Shown: positions 1 through 11,842 of the stretch, in pieces
Layout: each line of letters opens with the position of its first letter
Numbering within the stretch: the first letter of the stretch is position 1
DNA from: Aquilaria yunnanensis
Lineage: Eukaryota > Streptophyta > Magnoliopsida > Malvales > Thymelaeaceae
Length of the DNA: 64,000 bases
Direction of reading: 5' to 3'
NCBI GenBank assembly: GCA_039654915.1
Contig: JBDJPA010000011.1
Location: 3,658,001 to 3,722,000, forward strand
Notes under the pieces: generated by a model
What the model was told of the DNA's origin: nothing
Databases searched by the model: none
The model's input: the letters and a program-made list of their open reading frames with translations, nothing else
Program-made: the position numbers and the translations under genes

Positions 1-1547
1 ATATGTTATACCTTTATCCGAGAATCATAGAATCATGTTTATGTACCAACCATGTAATGACTTTTGTAAGTGTAGTTTGTAAACTAGCTAATAGTTACAA
101 TGGCTTTCTACATGTGAAGTATGATTTTGAATTGGTTATATGCTCAAAGGAACAAATGCGCTTTGATTGTTTTGTTCAGTTCATTGTTAACCATATGAGT
201 AAAAGATGAATAGAATGACTAATGTCTAACTGAGAGTAAAATATGAATTTGTATAGCTTACATGTATCCATATGCTTTGGAAACTATTTATTATTTGTTC
301 TAAATGACAATTGTTTTTATTTATTCAAAGCTAACCACGTAGGACTCAAACTCAGGTAATGTAGGAAGTTTGAGAGTTTAACTCAGGCCAAGCCTAATAC
401 TTCACCCATCCCAAAAAAGATAATAAGTATTCCTTCTTGGGTTACCCCAAAAATGATAAAATATTAAATTTTTGAAACCTCATTTGTTCTAAATGACAAT
501 TTTTGAAACTCTATGTACAAAACCTAAAAACTGTACAAAACTCAAAAAAGAATTTTTTTTATAATCCTCATTTAAACTTTCACTTCACACAACCAAAAAA
601 AAGGATTTTTTTTTGTTTTAACTTCAAGAGAAAATATGAAAAGAACAACATAAATTGTACACATATTAATCTCTATGCCCAAAGGAACAAATCATCCAAA
701 ATGGGGTGAAATGAGTAACTAAAAACAACCATTTTTCTCTTGTTTGACATTTAATGCATGTACGCAGTTTTGTTATTCTAACAATTGGATTTTGCTTGTT
801 TTAAATTTGTTTAAAACGAGTTGGTGCCTAACACTTTCCCAACTTGTACCAAATCATCAATCCCAAAATATTTAGCTTCTACTAAAAATTTGCCCATTTC
901 ATTATTTTGCAGTTAAATTGGGTTTTTCTTTAGTTTTTATCCGTTTTTTAAATTAAAGTGATGACTCTATTTTTTCTACTAAATGGGAAACTTGTAGCCT
1001 AAGTGGTAAGCAGTCATGCCCTATATCATGGGTTGGATGAAAAATCCTAGGTACACACAGATTGCTCTAAAAAACCTTTTCCTTGCTTCCTAATTGGCCT
1101 AATTACTGATTTAAATATCAGGAAATTTTAATTGGACATATAACTTCAAAAACCTCTAACCTCATATTTGGTTGTAGGTCTCTTTATTATTTCTTGATCT
1201 CCAGGTGCACAAGCACAACCTTGGTTGTACATTAACGTATATATGTAATTTAGTAAATTTATTTATTTATTTATTTGTTTGTTTTAGAGAAAACTCATGC
1301 AATAATATGGTCGAGAAAGAGAGTAGTATTTGTATATCGATATATCTCGGATGTTGTACATTACGTCCTTGCTTACGCACAGCCAACAGTTCCAAATTTC
1401 CTTTTTCTATTAAGACGCTTTCTGACTAGATGTTAACATCAGAATCTGCCAGGAACTTAAGAAATTAAGAAATGTCTTTCTTTCTGGGCAAGCAAGAATT
1501 AAATTCAAACCTCTTTAGCTTTTGTCCCCAATTTCGGCACAAAGCCT
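1..1547. other. Intergenic, no gene seen
   Basis: AT-rich DNA without a convincing coding exon. The short open frames (for example 503-709) are low-complexity Lys/Asn/Phe frames with no family resemblance. A tRNA-like stretch near 985-1060, listed separately, is the only structured feature I could pick out. The last 100 bases lead into the TATA box of the small gene downstream. Confidence 0.5.
985..1062 (+). repeat. Possible tRNA-derived SINE head
   Basis: The stretch contains TAGCCTAAGTGG, which fits an RNA polymerase III A box. About 35 bases later comes GGGTTGGATG followed by AATCC, a degenerate B box. This arrangement is typical of the tRNA-related head of plant SINEs. No clear 3' tail or target duplication was found, so this is weak and may be chance. 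Confidence 0.25.
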
Positions 1548-1556
1548 TATAAATAG
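1548..1556 (+). promoter_or_regulatory. TATA box of the small-protein gene
   Basis: TATAAATAG is a full plant TATA consensus. It lies 149 bases before the ATG at 1705, leaving room for a 5' leader of about 120 bases. Confidence 0.6.
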
Positions 1557-1704
1557 TCCTCCTCTCACCAAGACACATGAGTCCATACCTAAAACTCGTC
1601 TGCCAAAGTTCCAAATCTTCTCCTGGAATTTGCCCTCAAGATTTATCAGTCCAACATCCAAAAGCTTATCTACTTTGTTGGCTATAATCTAATTGCAAGC
1701 GATC

Positions 1705-1935
1705 ATGTCGATGGTTGGAGCAAGCCTAGCGGAAGCATACGCTATGCGAGCGATGCACGAGGAGAAAAGGAAGAAAATGGGTATGGAGGAGCAGGCAAAA
1801 GGAGAGGTTGTTGGCCTTGAGAAAGCAAGAAAGAGCCATGGGGGTGGTTTCTTGAGGGTTTTCAAAAGCGACCATTCTTCCAAGGTTTCTTCTGCTGATT
1901 GTAATGGACAAAGCAACTTGGATAACAGAAGTTAA
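1705..1935 (+). CDS. Small plant protein of unknown function, 76 aa
   Basis: A single-exon frame of 76 codons opens at the first ATG after a well-placed TATA box; an upstream in-frame TTG is not a credible start. The protein begins MSMVGASLAEAYAMR, continues with a charged Glu/Lys/Met-rich helix (residues about 16-35), a Gly-containing turn, the hydrophobic patch GFLRVF and a polar Ser/Asn-rich tail. There is no signal peptide, membrane segment or Cys pattern. It resembles a type of short uncharacterised plant protein (SLAEAYxMR start, Lys/Met-rich helix, aromatic patch, polar end), but I know no named family or role for it. The long opposite-strand frame is a shadow. Confidence that it is a gene is moderate; its function is unknown. 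Confidence 0.6.
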   Translation: MSMVGASLAEAYAMRAMHEEKRKKMGMEEQAKGEVVGLEKARKSHGGGFLRVFKSDHSSKVSSADCNGQSNLDNRS

Positions 1936-3515
1936 TAGCTTTCGGTCCCATCTCTTGCTTTATTAGTTTTGGGCCAGGAAGGCCGTATCTAGTCCATGAT
2001 CAGCTTCACCAAGGTGGGCAAGTATTTTTTTCCCAAGGCGCCACTATGTTATTCCTTGTAAGGTTGTTACTCTTTTTACCCTTCAAAAGGGCACCAAATA
2101 GGGCTCCAATATATGGTACAAACAAAGGGGAGCTTGTGAATTCTAGCTTGTAAGATAGTCATTCTCACCTATTTGTTTGTTTGTTCTTTTTTTCAATGAG
2201 GTATGATAGAGAAAGAAGCATATTAGGCCCATGATCTGGCTTTGAGCAATTCGGCTTGTGACCCATGAACCCAATTAACGCAATAGTGTCCAAACTTAAT
2301 GAATTGGACTAATCTTTATTCGTGATCCGTGAGTAGCATTAACTCATGAGTATTTTTATACTGAAAAGCAAGTTAAACTCTCAACATTGTGTGTTCCAGT
2401 GGAGACCTTATATCAGTTAAGTTATATTTTGATTTATTTTATCATGTTTTGGTTTTTCAAAACAACACAATGGTGTAGCTTTTATTAAATGAAACAAGGC
2501 TAACGGTACTTACATAATAAATGCAGGAGCCTAAAATAAAGAAACCAGCAAAGTCTGAATCAAAACAAAAGAGAAAATAAAAACTCTAAGCCTCTGCTGC
2601 ATACCAAAATCAGGGAAAGTACACTCTAGCCAAAAAAACTATATCAATATCTAAATCATTGTTTTATCACATTAGTTGAGTGTTATTATGAATTTTTTAG
2701 TCCTTTTGTTATATTGTTTAACAGTCGCCGTATTCATGGCCAATTATTACGTACTTACTATCGTTGTGAAAAAATACAATTAAATAATTGGTTAGGTAGA
2801 TCTCAAATCAAGATTGGATTAATTAAAAGGGTTTATGATGGTCTAATCACTTTCTGATTTCTGATTGCTGTCAATGTGGGACTTGGCCGTGTGAGAAGGA
2901 GGTTGGACCCCAAGAAAAGCATACTACATCTATGATAAACAATATCAAATCACAAACTAACATAAATAACCCTCATGATTTTTTTTTATCTTTTAACCTT
3001 TTGATTTGGGGCACCATTATTATTCTGTGCCACTTTATGAAAGGTATCTCATGCTGCACGTGATGAGTGGGTTTGTCACGTGATAAAGCCATAAAAGTGG
3101 TAGTATTATTACTAGTGGCTTAGATGGTTCCTGTGGATGTGCCTCCCAGCCGATGTCAAGCCCCATGTGCATGACTAGGCCCGTTGAAGGCTCCCATAAA
3201 TGCCCCCCACTGGGGCAAGTCAATGCCCCAAACGAGGCTTAGTGACTTGTGGACCAAGCTACACATACAGCAAGGCATGCTCTTTCTATCTTCGTCACTT
3301 CTTCTTCTTTTTAGGCCAATTTGGTCACTTCTTCCTGTTTGGTCTGAATCTTGCAGCTTCCTATTCTCTAGTGCCAGAATAGGTTTGCTTTAGTGCCCTT
3401 TTTTGGGCCATAGCTCTAACATTTGGCCAATTTTCTCTCTTGGACAAAAGGAAAAACGATCATGAGTTTACTTAATGGATAATAAATAAATATGTTCAAA
3501 TTATCAAAGGAAAGA
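1936..3515. other. Intergenic, mostly unassigned
   Basis: The first 250 bases are probably 3' UTR of the small gene. The rest holds no recognisable coding exon. Around 2440-2640 the minus strand reads like the 3' tail of a plant LINE, listed separately. Frames at 3035-3393 overlap on both strands, show no family resemblance and are treated as non-coding. Confidence 0.45.
2440..2640 (-). mobile_element. Possible LINE 3'-end fragment
   Basis: Read on the minus strand, the stretch carries T-rich text and a TTTCATTTAATAAAAGC-like ending, a common form of 3' tail in plant L1-type LINEs. No reverse transcriptase frame precedes it, so it would be a short 5'-truncated copy. Base composition alone could produce this. 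Confidence 0.3.
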
Positions 3516-3517
3516 TT

Positions 3518-3889
3518 AGAGGTGTAAATAGATCAAACCTTTGTTGGATAGCTCGAGCTCTATTTAAGGTTTATCAAACTGAGTCTTATCGAGCTCGAAC
3601 TCCTCAAAGGGTTGAGCTTGAGCTTGTAAGTACTTGGTTTTTTTTTTTAAGGGCCTAGTGAGCTTTCAATAAAAACATATATAATAATTTAGTTATCTAA
3701 TTAATTATAGAATTATTGGTTTATATCACTAAATTAAACATAATAAACTCTATAAAAGACCCTTCATTTGAGTTTGACAGACTTTTGAGCCAAGCTCGAG
3801 TTCTCCATGAGCTATGTTCGAGTCTCAAACTTTAGGTTCGAATAATTTGAGATGGATATCACTTAATACCCACAGCCCTTTACACTCTA
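3518..3889. mobile_element. Degenerate hAT-like non-autonomous element
   Basis: The left end AGAGGTGTAAATAGATC and right end CCTTTACACTCT form imperfect inverted termini. The interior has the repeated GAGCTCGAG-type subterminal motifs seen in the well-preserved hAT element at 10499-11834. No 8-bp target duplication is visible. This is likely an old decayed relative. Confidence 0.35.
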
Positions 3890-4357
3890 ATGAAGAATAC
3901 AATACTTATTTATCCCATAATAATTATTAGTGTTAAAATATAGTCGATCAAATTTAGGAACTTTCGATGCAGTGGTATCCAAATTTTGGACCAACTACTT
4001 ATTTTTGGATCAATTATACTTTTTCGTCTCAGGTTTGATTCTAATCGCACTTTTACCTTCACGTTTGGAACTTATTCTTAACCTTTTGAATTTTTTTTCG
4101 AAGGGTAACCTTTTGAATTTTAACACTGATAGAGAAATCCAACTTTTATAAAGAGGAAATTAATAACTTGAATTATTTATTAATTATAAAAAATATTGAA
4201 TGATTTAAATTTACTAGAAGGTAACTAACAAATTACTTGAATTATATTTAAATAAATTAATCTCAAAAAATATAAAAGAAATAGAGAAGAAAGTGTTTAA
4301 ATGTGAGGGTAAAAATATGAACGTACTATTTAAACCTTCTGATGGAACTCGAGCAAA

Positions 4358-4622
4358 TTCATTTTAATTTAAGTCAACTTAATTTAAAATGATTTATTTT
4401 TATTTTTACATTTTTTACCTTGGAAAAAATTCCATTTGAAAGTAAACATTAATTAGGTGTAATAATCTATTAATTTTAAAAAATTTTATGAAATTTTCTT
4501 GTTTCAAACATTAAAAAAAAAAAGAAAAATTTATAAAAAATTAATAACATGATTCTGGGTAAAAAAGATGTAAAAATAAAAATAAGTTATTTTGATAAAG
4601 TTTACTTAAATTAAAAAAAATT
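4358..4622. repeat. M1 MITE copy a
   Basis: The copy begins TTCATTTTAATTTAAGTCAAC and ends with an approximate inverse of this. It shares with copies near 29.8, 38.0, 41.8 and 52.1 kb the subterminal text TTATTTTTATTTTTACAT and the inner motif CATTTGAAAGTAAA. The element is AT-rich, close to palindromic and without coding content. Confidence 0.6.
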
Positions 4623-5395
4623 TTAGTTCGATGGACTTTTTCTTTTTCTCAATTTATTTAATTTTTTTTCTACTTTAAAAAATAAACAATAAAAATGAAA
4701 AAAGTTTGCAGCGTATTGTCTTCTCTCTTATCTTTTCCCTTTTTTCACCTGAGGAAGGCCTATTTAAGAGTTGGGTCATAACATAAATTTTGACAGCTTT
4801 TTTAAGAATTTTTAATCCAAATTTTGTTACAATAGTATGAAGTTGTTGTATTTTCCTTTCCTCAACCAACATAAGCACTTTGTTATAATGACATTTTGTG
4901 ATTATGATGGACACATTACTCATCTTAGAAACAGTTATCAAGAAGAGTGTCTAGTCAAATGGTAGCAACAATCGTAATTGCAGGTTAGTACATCATGCCC
5001 CTCACCAATTTTGTCAAGTTTTCAAGACATTCTGTTTAAAGCATCAAGGAAACATTTTCTCAAGCTTTGCACTTTATCGCTAACCAAATTGACAACTCAA
5101 GACTAGAATAACTTGAAACTAATATCTCAAATTTAAAAGCACAACTAGAGAAGATTTAGCTTAGCCAAGGGGTCAAGGAGAAAAAAGTTAAGGCTACCAT
5201 TAAAGATTTGGAAAACCAATATTTAAACACCTTGCAAAAGAAGAGCAACATTCTAGTCAAGTTAGAGCATTATAGAAGAAGTTGGAAGATTTGGAATATA
5301 AGAATTGGTCCCTCTAACAAGATATTGGTGCACTTTGTGATAAGCCACTACAAAGTATTCCTTTTTCTAAGCTAGGTTCATTTGTTGCATCAACT
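4623..5395 (+). pseudogene. Intergenic with a decayed coiled-coil-like frame
   Basis: One plus-strand frame (about 5055-5290) reads as a broken coiled coil: alternating Leu/Ile with Glu, Lys and Asn, including FIANQID, LETNISNLKAQLEK and KVKATIKDLENQYLN, interrupted by two stops. It may be a relic of a transposon-encoded or plant-mobile-domain-type protein, or an eroded gene fragment; I cannot assign it. The opposite-strand frame at 4675-4941 looks like noise. Confidence 0.3.
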
Positions 5396-5399
5396 CTGG

Positions 5400-8092
5400 A
5401 CTCTATTAACACCTCCATTCTTCTAAAAGCTAGTAAATTATGAGTTTGGGTATTGACTTCAGATGATTGTGGTCATTAGTTGGCTTTTTTCCTTGAGAAA
5501 AAATGAATGATTAGTAGCAATCCTGGAAAAGCTTGTTTAGTGTCTATTGTTCTTTTGATTTGATGATAAAAAATAAGGTTTCTAATAGCTGTCCATGTAC
5601 CCAATTGCATAAAAGTTAATAGTTGAGGGATGCCTCCACACCAACTGCCCAATTGAAAATGGATTTTGGTCAACATACAAATCCTGTTACTTCAACTCAA
5701 AATCTTAGGAAAATGAAGCTATATAATTCAGTCACCACAAACACCAACACATGCCATGTTTAAACAACCAACAATTGAGTTTCATTTCTAAGCGATCAAA
5801 TAAATTTACCTCTTACTTTTCCAAGTTAGTTAAAGCTCCAAGGGTTTAAATGGTCTTAGGACCTCTGATATGCAAAGGTTTATGTTGTCAAGTGATGTTT
5901 CTCAAAAGGAAATCTTAATGGCATTTAAGGGTAGTCACCCTTTAAATGCCCATAGGCCTGATGGCTTTATTGTTGGTTTCTTTCAGCATTGCTGGGACAT
6001 AATTGGATCAAACATATCTTATGTTATTTCTCATTTTTTTGATAATGACATTCTTTCTACTTTTCTCTTTACCACTGATATTCACTTTGTGCCAAAGCAT
6101 ACTCATGCGTCTTATGCTTTTGACTATAGACCTATTGCTTGTTGTTTGATCTTTTACAAGTTTATTGTAAAGATCTTGGATAATAGGCTGCATGAGATTT
6201 TAACTGATCTTAGTAAAACTAGTTAATGGGCCTTTATCAAAGGAAGGTTGATTGTAGACAACAAGATGCTTTGTCAAGAACTTGTTATGAGTTATAGCCA
6301 TAAGAACATTAAACCTAGAATGTGTCTTAAAATAAACCTAAAGAAAGCTTATGATCATCTGGACTGGTCTTTTTTAAGAGAGGTTCTTATTGAATCTAGG
6401 CTTTCCTTAAATATGGGTTAATTGGGTTATGGTGTGTGTCAAATCTCCCAAAAATTCTATTGTTATGAATGGTTCTCTATGTAGTTATTTCTTTTGGAAA
6501 AGAGCTGTTAGGCAAGAAGATTTCCTTTCCCCCTTTTGTTTGTTATTACTATGGATTATCTTTCCATAACTTTGGGGAAAATGTTTGATGAAGGTAATGT
6601 TGGCTATTATCCTAAGTGTAAGAGGATTAAGCTTTCTCACATCCTCTTTGCTGGTGATATCATAATTTTTTCTCAGGGTGATGTTAGCTCTGTTAGTCAT
6701 ATTACCTTTTGTTTAAAGGTTTTTTTTCTCAAATTATTGGCCTTCAAATTAATTATGATAAAAGCCAAGTTTTATTTGGAGGTGTTTATAGTGATACTGA
6801 AAATTCTATTCTTTCTATTTTAAACATGCCTAAAGGCTCTCTCCTCATTAAATATCTTGGGGTCCCTCTGGTTGATTAGGGGCTCCAAATTAAGCACTAT
6901 AAGCCTATTAAGGAAAAGATTCTTAAGAATCTTAATGGATGGCCTGTTAAGTTTCTTTCTTATGCTAGTAGATTACAACTTATTAAATTTGTGGTGTTCA
7001 ATATTCATGTCTACTAGGATGCTATTTTTCCTATTCCCAAAACGGTGTTAAATCACTTGGAAAATTGCTGTAGAGCATTTCTCTGGGCTGACTCTATTTC
7101 TAGCAGGAAGTTTCCAATTGCTTGGAGCAAAGTTTGTGTTCCCAAGGCTTAAGGTGGCTTGGATGTTTTTTGTTTGCATGGTTGGATCATTGCTTCTAAT
7201 GGTAAGAAACTTTAGAGGCTCTTAGTTGATAAAGAAAGTTTGTGGGTCCAATGAATTCACACTTACTATTTGTGTGACTTTAATGTTTGGGAGATTTCTC
7301 CCTCAAGTGATGTTTTTGTTTGTGGAAACATATTTTAAAAGTCAGATCTTTTTATGTTAATGTGTTCATGATGGCATCTGGGATTATGTTCATAATGTTA
7401 AGTTTCTTATGAAACATACTTATCTTAATGTGGTTGAAAATTTTGATAAGGTACCTTGGCTTAAAATGGTTTAGGGTTCTATTCCCAAAATCTCCTTCAT
7501 CTATTGGTTTGCTATTTTAGATAGGCTGTGCACTTTGGATAGAATTAGATAGTATGTTATATTGGATTCTTCTCTTTGCCCTCTTTGCTTATTAACTGAG
7601 TAATCTAGGTGCCATATTTTCTTTGAATGCTCGTATTCTTTTTCTATATTGCAAGATCTTATGTGTAAGATGCACTTGTGGGATGTTCCAAGGAAGTGGG
7701 CTCGGTTTTGTTATTGGTTTGGTAGAACTATGAAAAGGTAAATATGTTAAAACTGTTGTTAGAAGAGCTTGTGTTTCTATTTTGGTTTATTTCATTTAGC
7801 AAAAGCATAATAAGAGGTTTTATTAGATGGGTTGTCAATCAGCTGAGGATCTCTTGAATCTCATTGATTCTTTTGTTGCTTTTAGATTTTGTTTTCATAT
7901 TAGTGAGGTTTTTTTTTAGTTTGTTTTGGTCTGATTTTGCTGGTAAGCATATGCTTAGGTTTTGTTTTATATTTTGGTTTTGGGTCAGGTTTTGCCGGAT
8001 TCCTTTTATAGGGACTTGACCAATTTTGTAAGGGATGCTATTTTTTTTTTTTTTTGTGAAATGAAATACACACCCACTGAGGTATTTCTAAG
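5400..8092 (+). pseudogene. Dead LINE (non-LTR retrotransposon), RT and zinc-knuckle relic
   Basis: Pieces in several frames give, in order: the RT entry motif HRPDGF (about 5955); an FDYRPIACC block (about 6120); FIKGRLIVDN (about 6233); KINLKKAYDHLDW (about 6330), the first catalytic Asp region; FAGDIIIFSQGD (about 6647), where the usual FADD box has lost an Asp; NYDKSQVLFGG (about 6755); a YLGVPL block (about 6850); and a C-terminal zf-RVT-like part with FIYWFAILDRLCTLDRI and SLCPLC (7495-7590). Stops and frameshifts occur throughout. A T-rich 3' end (8038-8060) followed by GTGAAATGAAATACA resembles a plant LINE tail. No readable endonuclease was found in 5400-5830, so the left boundary is uncertain. 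It cannot encode an active enzyme. Confidence 0.8.
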
Positions 8093-8864
8093 AAAAGAAA
8101 AAAGCTCCAAAGGTCATGCAGACCCAATTATCTAAAATGATATCTTCATAAGGGCTTTGAGCCACTAATAGGGTTAATATTGGGTGTTTAGTTACTAAAG
8201 GAGAAACTAGAATCAAGCCTGATTTCGTTGAAAGACCATGTCTAAAATATAACTGTTTATTTGCCAAAAAGTATCAAGTTCCTTTACAAAATACATTTGT
8301 CTCAAGAAATGACTCATCCAAATGCTCAAATGGTTAGACTGGGTTACATATAAGTTAGATTAATTAGTGACATGCTTGACAACAACAAGTTATTGTAAGC
8401 TATGAAAAATCTTGGTTTGATTTTGTATCTTCCTAGTTTTTATGTCTTGTATCCTCTACTATTTTTGTTTTCTCTCGTTTTCATTCTGAGTACAAAAAAA
8501 AATTAATGGATGGTTACTTATCTTTATTTTATTTTATTTGGTATTCGGTAAGACTAGAGCTACAAAGAGAGGAAAGGAATAGCTAAGCTATAGGTTGGAG
8601 GGGGGCACATTTCTAAAGGGACAATGGCCACTAAGCAATGAGTCATAGACTCTGTCACTCTATTTGAGCAAGAGCTCATCTAACCATTAACATTACTCTT
8701 GGACTTTTCACGAATTAATTCCATAAAGTTTGAAAGGACATCAAAGATGCTATTGAATTTAATTTATGAAAAATAATGGTGCATATTCTATTAACAAATT
8801 TAAAGATTAAGATTTTATATTATAATTTAGTTTTATTAATAGATGAACTATCGTTAAAATGACA
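8093..8864. other. Intergenic, nothing recognised
   Basis: This stretch lies between the LINE tail and the inverted-repeat nest. No exon, terminal repeat or structured RNA was recognised. Confidence 0.4.
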
Positions 8865-9706
8865 AATTGACTATAAAGGCAGAAATATCAAATTTACCAC
8901 TAATGTTTTGGGTTGAAAGTGGATATGCCATTATAGTTTGTTTTTTACCCAATCTCCCACCAATATTTTAAAATGGGTCGGATATGCCATTAAATTTTCA
9001 AATTAAGAGTGGATATGCCATTGATGGTTAACAAGCTAATGAAAAATGTTAAAAAGCTAACGAAAAATGTTAAAAATAACAAATTTTTAAATTTTAAGGT
9101 GATAATGCAAGTTTTAACAAACTTAAATTTTTTTTTTGTAATTAGACTCTCTTTATCTGTCTCTAATGCTGAGGAGGAGATTAAATAGCAGAGACAAAGA
9201 TAGCCCAGTGACGGGGTTTGGGTACTAGTAACAGAGACAGCAACAAGGCCGAAGTAGGGATGTCGATGGGTCAGATTTGAGTAGGATGAGAGTAATACCA
9301 CATCCTACTTGCTACGTTAGACGCCCTACCCTTATCCTACCCATTACCCGTCGAGTAAATAATTTTGGCACTCATATCCTACCCATTTTTATGCAGGTAA
9401 GATCGGGTAAAAACCTGTCCATCCACCACACTTCTATAATCATACACACATAAAAAATCAAGTAAGAAGTTATAAATTACATCAATCAAAGACGTCAAAA
9501 ATGTTATTAGTATGTGAAAAAAATAAAAGAGACACCACAAGTAAACACTACACATAAATTCACACTCCAAACATACCAACACATAATAAAAAATGAACTC
9601 CAGAATCAGTACATCACAAACATAGCAAAAAATAATACAATAAGCCAACAAAGGAAAACACATAAAAGTCTAGGCCTTGTACATAAGTTTAACACCTTGG
9701 TAAATA

Positions 9707-10422
9707 CTCCCTCCGTCCCACGTTTATTGAAACAAATGATTTTGCACGCTTTTTAAAGCCAGCTTTACTTTTGCTGTGTTTTTCTGTTTTGCCCCTTCGT
9801 TTTCGTCTCCGACATCAGTCTTCATCCAGTGGCCTCGTCGCCTCATCTTCAGCTTTCATCTCAACCTTGTCACTTTCGTCCTGTCGCCTTAATCTCCGGT
9901 TGCCACATCTCTTTAATCTCTGTCCATTGATTTCATTCATTCGATCTGCCGTCCTCGATCTTGTCACTTTCATATTTTACGAGTCAATTACCATCGGTGT
10001 CATGTTGATTTTAGTCCCCATCTCATCAATTGCCATCCCAGGCATGATGATTTCGTTCCTCGTGCGTCGATTGTTGTCCCTAACCTTTTTGCTTCCATAT
10101 TTGATGAGTTGATCCATAGCTTCAACCATCGATTAATGTCACCCACCTCCTCGCTTCCTTCTTTGTCTCTATCGTTGGTCACCTCCGCTTATCGCCTCGA
10201 TCTGCTATCGTTTCATCTCCGTTTGTCGTCGTGCCCACATTGAGATCAAAGGGGAGAACAAAACAGACTGTAGGTTTTAGGGTTAAAAAAAAAAAATTGG
10301 TAGATGAGAGAGGGGTATAATGGTAAAAATACATGTTAAAACTTACTAAAAAGGGAAATGTTTCAAAGAATTTGGGACGAATCAAAAAGGAAAGTGTTTC
10401 AAAAAATATCGGACGGAGGAAG
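9707..10422. mobile_element. Stowaway-type MITE C nested in B
   Basis: It starts CTCCCTCCGTCCC and ends GGACGGAGGAAG, with TA on both sides (9705-9706 and 10423-10424), the Tc1/mariner target duplication. Subterminal text also mirrors: GTTTATTGAAACAAATG at the left and CATGTTAAAACTT...GTTTCAAAGAA at the right. At 716 bases it is long for a Stowaway. The interior (9770-10260) is relatively C/T-rich, may be captured or unrelated sequence, and codes for nothing I recognise. Confidence 0.8.
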
Positions 10423-10490
10423 TATGTAATAGCATATACATATATGGGCAAGATATGAGGCGAGTGAACCCTAAACCCGCATCCTACCTA

Positions 10491-10498
10491 TATCCAAC
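10491..10498. repeat. 8-bp target duplication, left copy
   Basis: TATCCAAC directly precedes element D and recurs exactly at 11835-11842 directly after it. Confidence 0.9.
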
Positions 10499-11834
10499 CA
10501 GGGGTGTAAACGAGCCGAACCGAGCTCGAACAGGCCAGGCTCGAGTTCGGCTCGTTTCATATTGGAGTAAGCTCGAGCTCGAGCTCGACGAGCTTTAGAA
10601 ACAAGGTTCGAGCTCGACTCGTAGTAGGCTCGAGCTCGATTCGTTAGCTCGAGAGGCTCGATATAATTGGTTCATGAGCTCGAATAGTAGAGCTCGGTTC
10701 GAGCTCGAAAAGCATAGTTGAGCTCGTTAACAAGCTCAATTCAAATTACCTAATGGCATTTTTCTGTCACTATAGCAGCAGCTTGATCCTGCATTCAGAA
10801 TAAAAACACAGAAAACCAGCAGCCCAATGGCATTTAAGTTAAAACACACCCATATAAAACGCATAATCACTAGTACAATATTTCTCGGCAGATAGAATCA
10901 GTAATGCCTGGCACTAATATGATACTACTATTTCACTAACAAATGCATTCTGCACATTTCAGCATTCCATCAATCCAAGACAGCCACATACCTGCAAGCC
11001 ATGTAAAATCTCGGGCATCGGCAGCTTAGGAAAATGAGCAATATCAATAAATCCCAACTCCTCTGCTCTTCTTGCAGCACCAGGCCACCAGCTGCTTGCA
11101 GACAGAGAAACTTTAAAATAAGAAACGTCACTCTATATATCTGAATTGCAACTGAATCAGAGAAGCAAGTTCGAGTAAAATAATTGCTGTTTTCGACACA
11201 AGTTCTGTTGTGGTTGCGGCTGAAGAAAACTTGGGCTTTAAAACACAACCAATAGGTGCAAGGGAAAACGGTGCGATGGTGAGCAGATCGAGTTGCGACG
11301 GCGGACGCAGGAACCGACGGTGGGCGACGGCGATTCTGCAGACGATTCGCAGACGATTCTGTGAATCTGCAGACGTTTCTACACACGGGCGATGGCGATT
11401 TTGCAGACGATTTGCAATTAAGCCGCGAGGCAAGATTCGCGAGTCAGCCGACGATTGAGGCGACGGTGAGTCGCGAGGCAAGATTCGCGAGTCGCGACTC
11501 CTGAGGGTGGGTGGGCTATGAGGGACAGGGTGGGTGAGGCTCGTGAGCGTAGTCGGGAATTTTGAATTGAGGTAAGGAATATAGGGATTTTAGGATTTTA
11601 GAATTTTAGAATATATGTTATGTTTTAATAAATAAATTATATTATACTAGGCTCGTTAAGCTCGATAAGAGTTCGAGCCGAATATATTTGGGTTCGAGCT
11701 CGATTCGTTAAGGATTTGAACCTAAAATCTTGCTCGAATTCGGGTTCGAAGCTCGTTAGGCTCAATTCGAAAATAAAAACAAACGAGCTAGAGCTCGAAC
11801 TATTTGATAAGGCTCGATTCGTTTTACACCCCTA
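10499..11834. mobile_element. hAT non-autonomous element D with perfect 8-bp target duplication
   Basis: The ends are CAGGGGTGTAAACGAGCC and, read inward from the right, TAGGGGTGTAAAACGAATC. Both flanks are exactly TATCCAAC. The subterminal 250 bases on each side are packed with GAGCTCGA/TCGAGCTC motifs, the usual hAT transposase-binding style. There is no transposase frame. The interior carries a possible captured exon on the minus strand (10992-11098) and a GC-rich, CGA-repeat-rich part at 11270-11480. The intact target duplication makes it one of the younger insertions here. Confidence 0.9.
10992..11098 (-). pseudogene. Possible captured host exon inside hAT element D
   Basis: On the minus strand an open frame of 34 codons begins SWWPGAARRAEELGF and ends PEILHGLQ. 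It is immediately followed by GTATGTGG, a good splice donor, and preceded by a T-rich stretch ending in AG. That is how one internal exon with intron flanks would look if captured from a host gene. I do not recognise the parent protein. Confidence 0.4.
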
Positions 11835-11842
11835 TATCCAAC
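11835..11842. repeat. 8-bp target duplication, right copy
   Basis: TATCCAAC, identical to 10491-10498, directly abuts the right end of element D. Confidence 0.9.

Noticed and set aside
1689..1916. Minus-strand frames over the small gene
   Set aside because: They are shadows of the plus-strand frame, which has the TATA box and sensible start.
8320..8380. tRNA-like TCAAATGGTTAGA stretch
   Set aside because: Only an A-box-like string; no B box at the right distance and no cloverleaf.
9379..10182. Frames of 80-113 codons inside elements B and C
   Set aside because: Low-complexity, on both strands, within non-autonomous elements; no motif recognised.
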